Notes under the pieces: model-generated
Told to the model about the DNA's origin: nothing
Databases searched by the model: none
Seen by the model: the letters and a program-made list of their open reading frames with translations, nothing else
Assembly (NCBI GenBank): GCA_051006515.1
Contig: JBPCTD010000093.1
Location: forward strand, 1 to 23,333
Reading direction: 5' to 3'
DNA: 23,333 nucleotides
Origin: ZLKRG08 sp051006515
Lineage (GTDB): Bacteria > Actinomycetota > Actinomycetes > Nanopelagicales > Nanopelagicaceae
Part shown: positions 22,698-23,333 of the stretch, one piece after another
Layout: every line of letters starts with the position of its first letter
How positions within the stretch are numbered: position 1 is the first letter of the stretch
Program-made: the position numbers and the translations under genes

Positions 22698-23333
22698 TTA
22701 ATTTCTGGAGATAATTTCCGGAATCTCTTTGATTAACGCTTCAATATCAATCGAAGCAGGGGAGGCACTCTCTGCCGCTAAAGCATGTATTAAAGAAGCG
22801 GTGGCACTCACCTCAACTAAATTCTCATCTGAGATTTTATTTATTGCTATTAACGCACCCAGAATTCCAGCTAAAACATCTCCTGTGCCAGCTGTTGCTA
22901 ACCATGTAGTTGCCTGCGGTAATTGAATGGCGCGCTTTTTGTTTACAACTAAGGTGCGATTTCCTTTAAGTAAAACAGTCGCACCAGTTTTCTCTGCCGT
23001 AATTTGGGCAAAATGCAATGGATTTTCCTCAATTTCAGCGCTTTTTATACCAAGAAATTTTGCTAATTCTCCTAAGTGCGGCGTAATGACTGTTGGAGAA
23101 TTGATTGAGTTAGCTAAATAAATTGCTCCAGCATCAAGGACCTTTGGAATATGTAATTTGTTTAGTTTAGCCAATTTGGTTTTGTGAAAAATGTTAGTTT
23201 TTACACCGCAACCAATCAGAAGCGCATCAACTGGACCATTTGCTAGTACTACTGCGGGCCGGTATTGAATAAGTGGTTTTCGTATTGCTTTTGGACCAAG
23301 AAAACGAACCATACCTACGCCAGTAGCTAGAGC
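22698..23333 (-). CDS. nnrD: ADP-dependent NAD(P)H-hydrate dehydratase (partial, 5' end outside window)
   Basis: NnrD repairs hydrated NAD(P)H with ADP as phosphate acceptor. The frame stays open to the window edge; the seven codons before the first Met (ALATGVG) continue the family motif A-x-x-x-GxGMVR, so translation starts upstream. The visible 211 residues include MVRFLGPKA, LLIGCGVKT, VLDAGAIYL, TPHLGELAKFLG, VLLKGNRTLV, and the family signature ATAGTGDVLAGILGAL that binds nucleotide phosphates. Many bacteria fuse this domain behind an NnrE epimerase; whether that holds here cannot be seen. Two classic Gly/Asp positions (AGTGD) are intact. Confidence 0.93.
   Translation of the reverse strand, partial: ALATGVGMVRFLGPKAIRKPLIQYRPAVVLANGPVDALLIGCGVKTNIFHKTKLAKLNKLHIPKVLDAGAIYLANSINSPTVITPHLGELAKFLGIKSAEIEENPLHFAQITAEKTGATVLLKGNRTLVVNKKRAIQLPQATTWLATAGTGDVLAGILGALIAINKISDENLVEVSATASLIHALAAESASPASIDIEALIKEIPEIISRN

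Noticed and set aside
1..23333. CRISPR array, transposon, prophage or toxin-antitoxin module
   Set aside because: No spaced repeats, transposase-like ORFs, phage structural genes or paired small ORFs were found; gene content is chromosomal core plus sugar catabolism.

Overview
This is 23.3 kb of a small, tightly packed, low-to-moderate GC (roughly 43%, estimated by eye) actinobacterial chromosome. Three things point to Actinobacteria. The gene order glnA - leuA - recO - uppS - glyS - dusB - dgt - dnaG - tRNA-Asn is actinobacterial. The leuA leader is of actinobacterial type. Many genes carry a TAnnnT -10 box 6-7 bases before the start codon, the arrangement of leaderless mRNAs. Low GC, overlapping genes and almost no spacer DNA best fit the streamlined freshwater Nanopelagicales (acI; Planktophila/Nanopelagicus-like). 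That lineage is an inference; no 16S gene or other marker is present.

Layout. 1-751: 3' end of a GlnA2-like glutamine synthetase. 752-888: leuA leader with a 14-codon Leu-rich leader peptide and a potential pseudoknot. 889-4111: leuA, recO, uppS (+). 4125-4856: a ZIP-type metal transporter (-). 4951-8104: glyS, dusB and a SanA/YdcF-like membrane protein (+). 8131-11215: dgt and dnaG (+). 11290-11361: tRNA-Asn(GTT). 11387-12292: a DoxX-Rieske fusion. 12359-13477: a secreted HtrA-like protease. 13552-13791: an 80-residue-class ACT protein whose start codon lies inside a terminator hairpin. 13788-18424 (-): glpK-galT-galE-galK, an apparent operon. 18456-20114 (+): glpD, divergent from glpK. 20107-21717 (-): a secreted GH25 muramidase. 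21711-21965 (-): an 84-aa protein resembling the C-terminal domain of DnaX tau. 22010-22630 (-): an orphan LuxR-type response regulator. 22698-23333 (-): NAD(P)H-hydrate dehydratase, cut by the window edge. No spacer exceeds 140 bases, so no long gene-free stretch needs explaining.

How the genes work together. The left half is core housekeeping: nitrogen assimilation, leucine synthesis, recombination repair, undecaprenyl-PP synthesis, glycyl-tRNA charging, tRNA dihydrouridine, dNTP hydrolysis and priming. The right half is carbon catabolism. The Leloir pathway (galT, galE, galK) and glycerol utilisation (glpK, glpD) share one compact divergent locus, suggesting coordinated use of galactose and glycerol. 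Galactosylglycerol-type compounds from algal galactolipids are one possible source.

Most unusual points. (1) The DoxX-Rieske fusion has a twin-arginine motif before its fifth membrane segment. (2) The ACT gene's terminator, promoter and start codon are superimposed. (3) The leuA leader peptide and pseudoknot. (4) The 31-bp divergent glpK/glpD control region with a perfect palindrome. (5) Short tandem duplications sit exactly on stop codons at two genes. I found no mobile element, CRISPR array or clear defence system.
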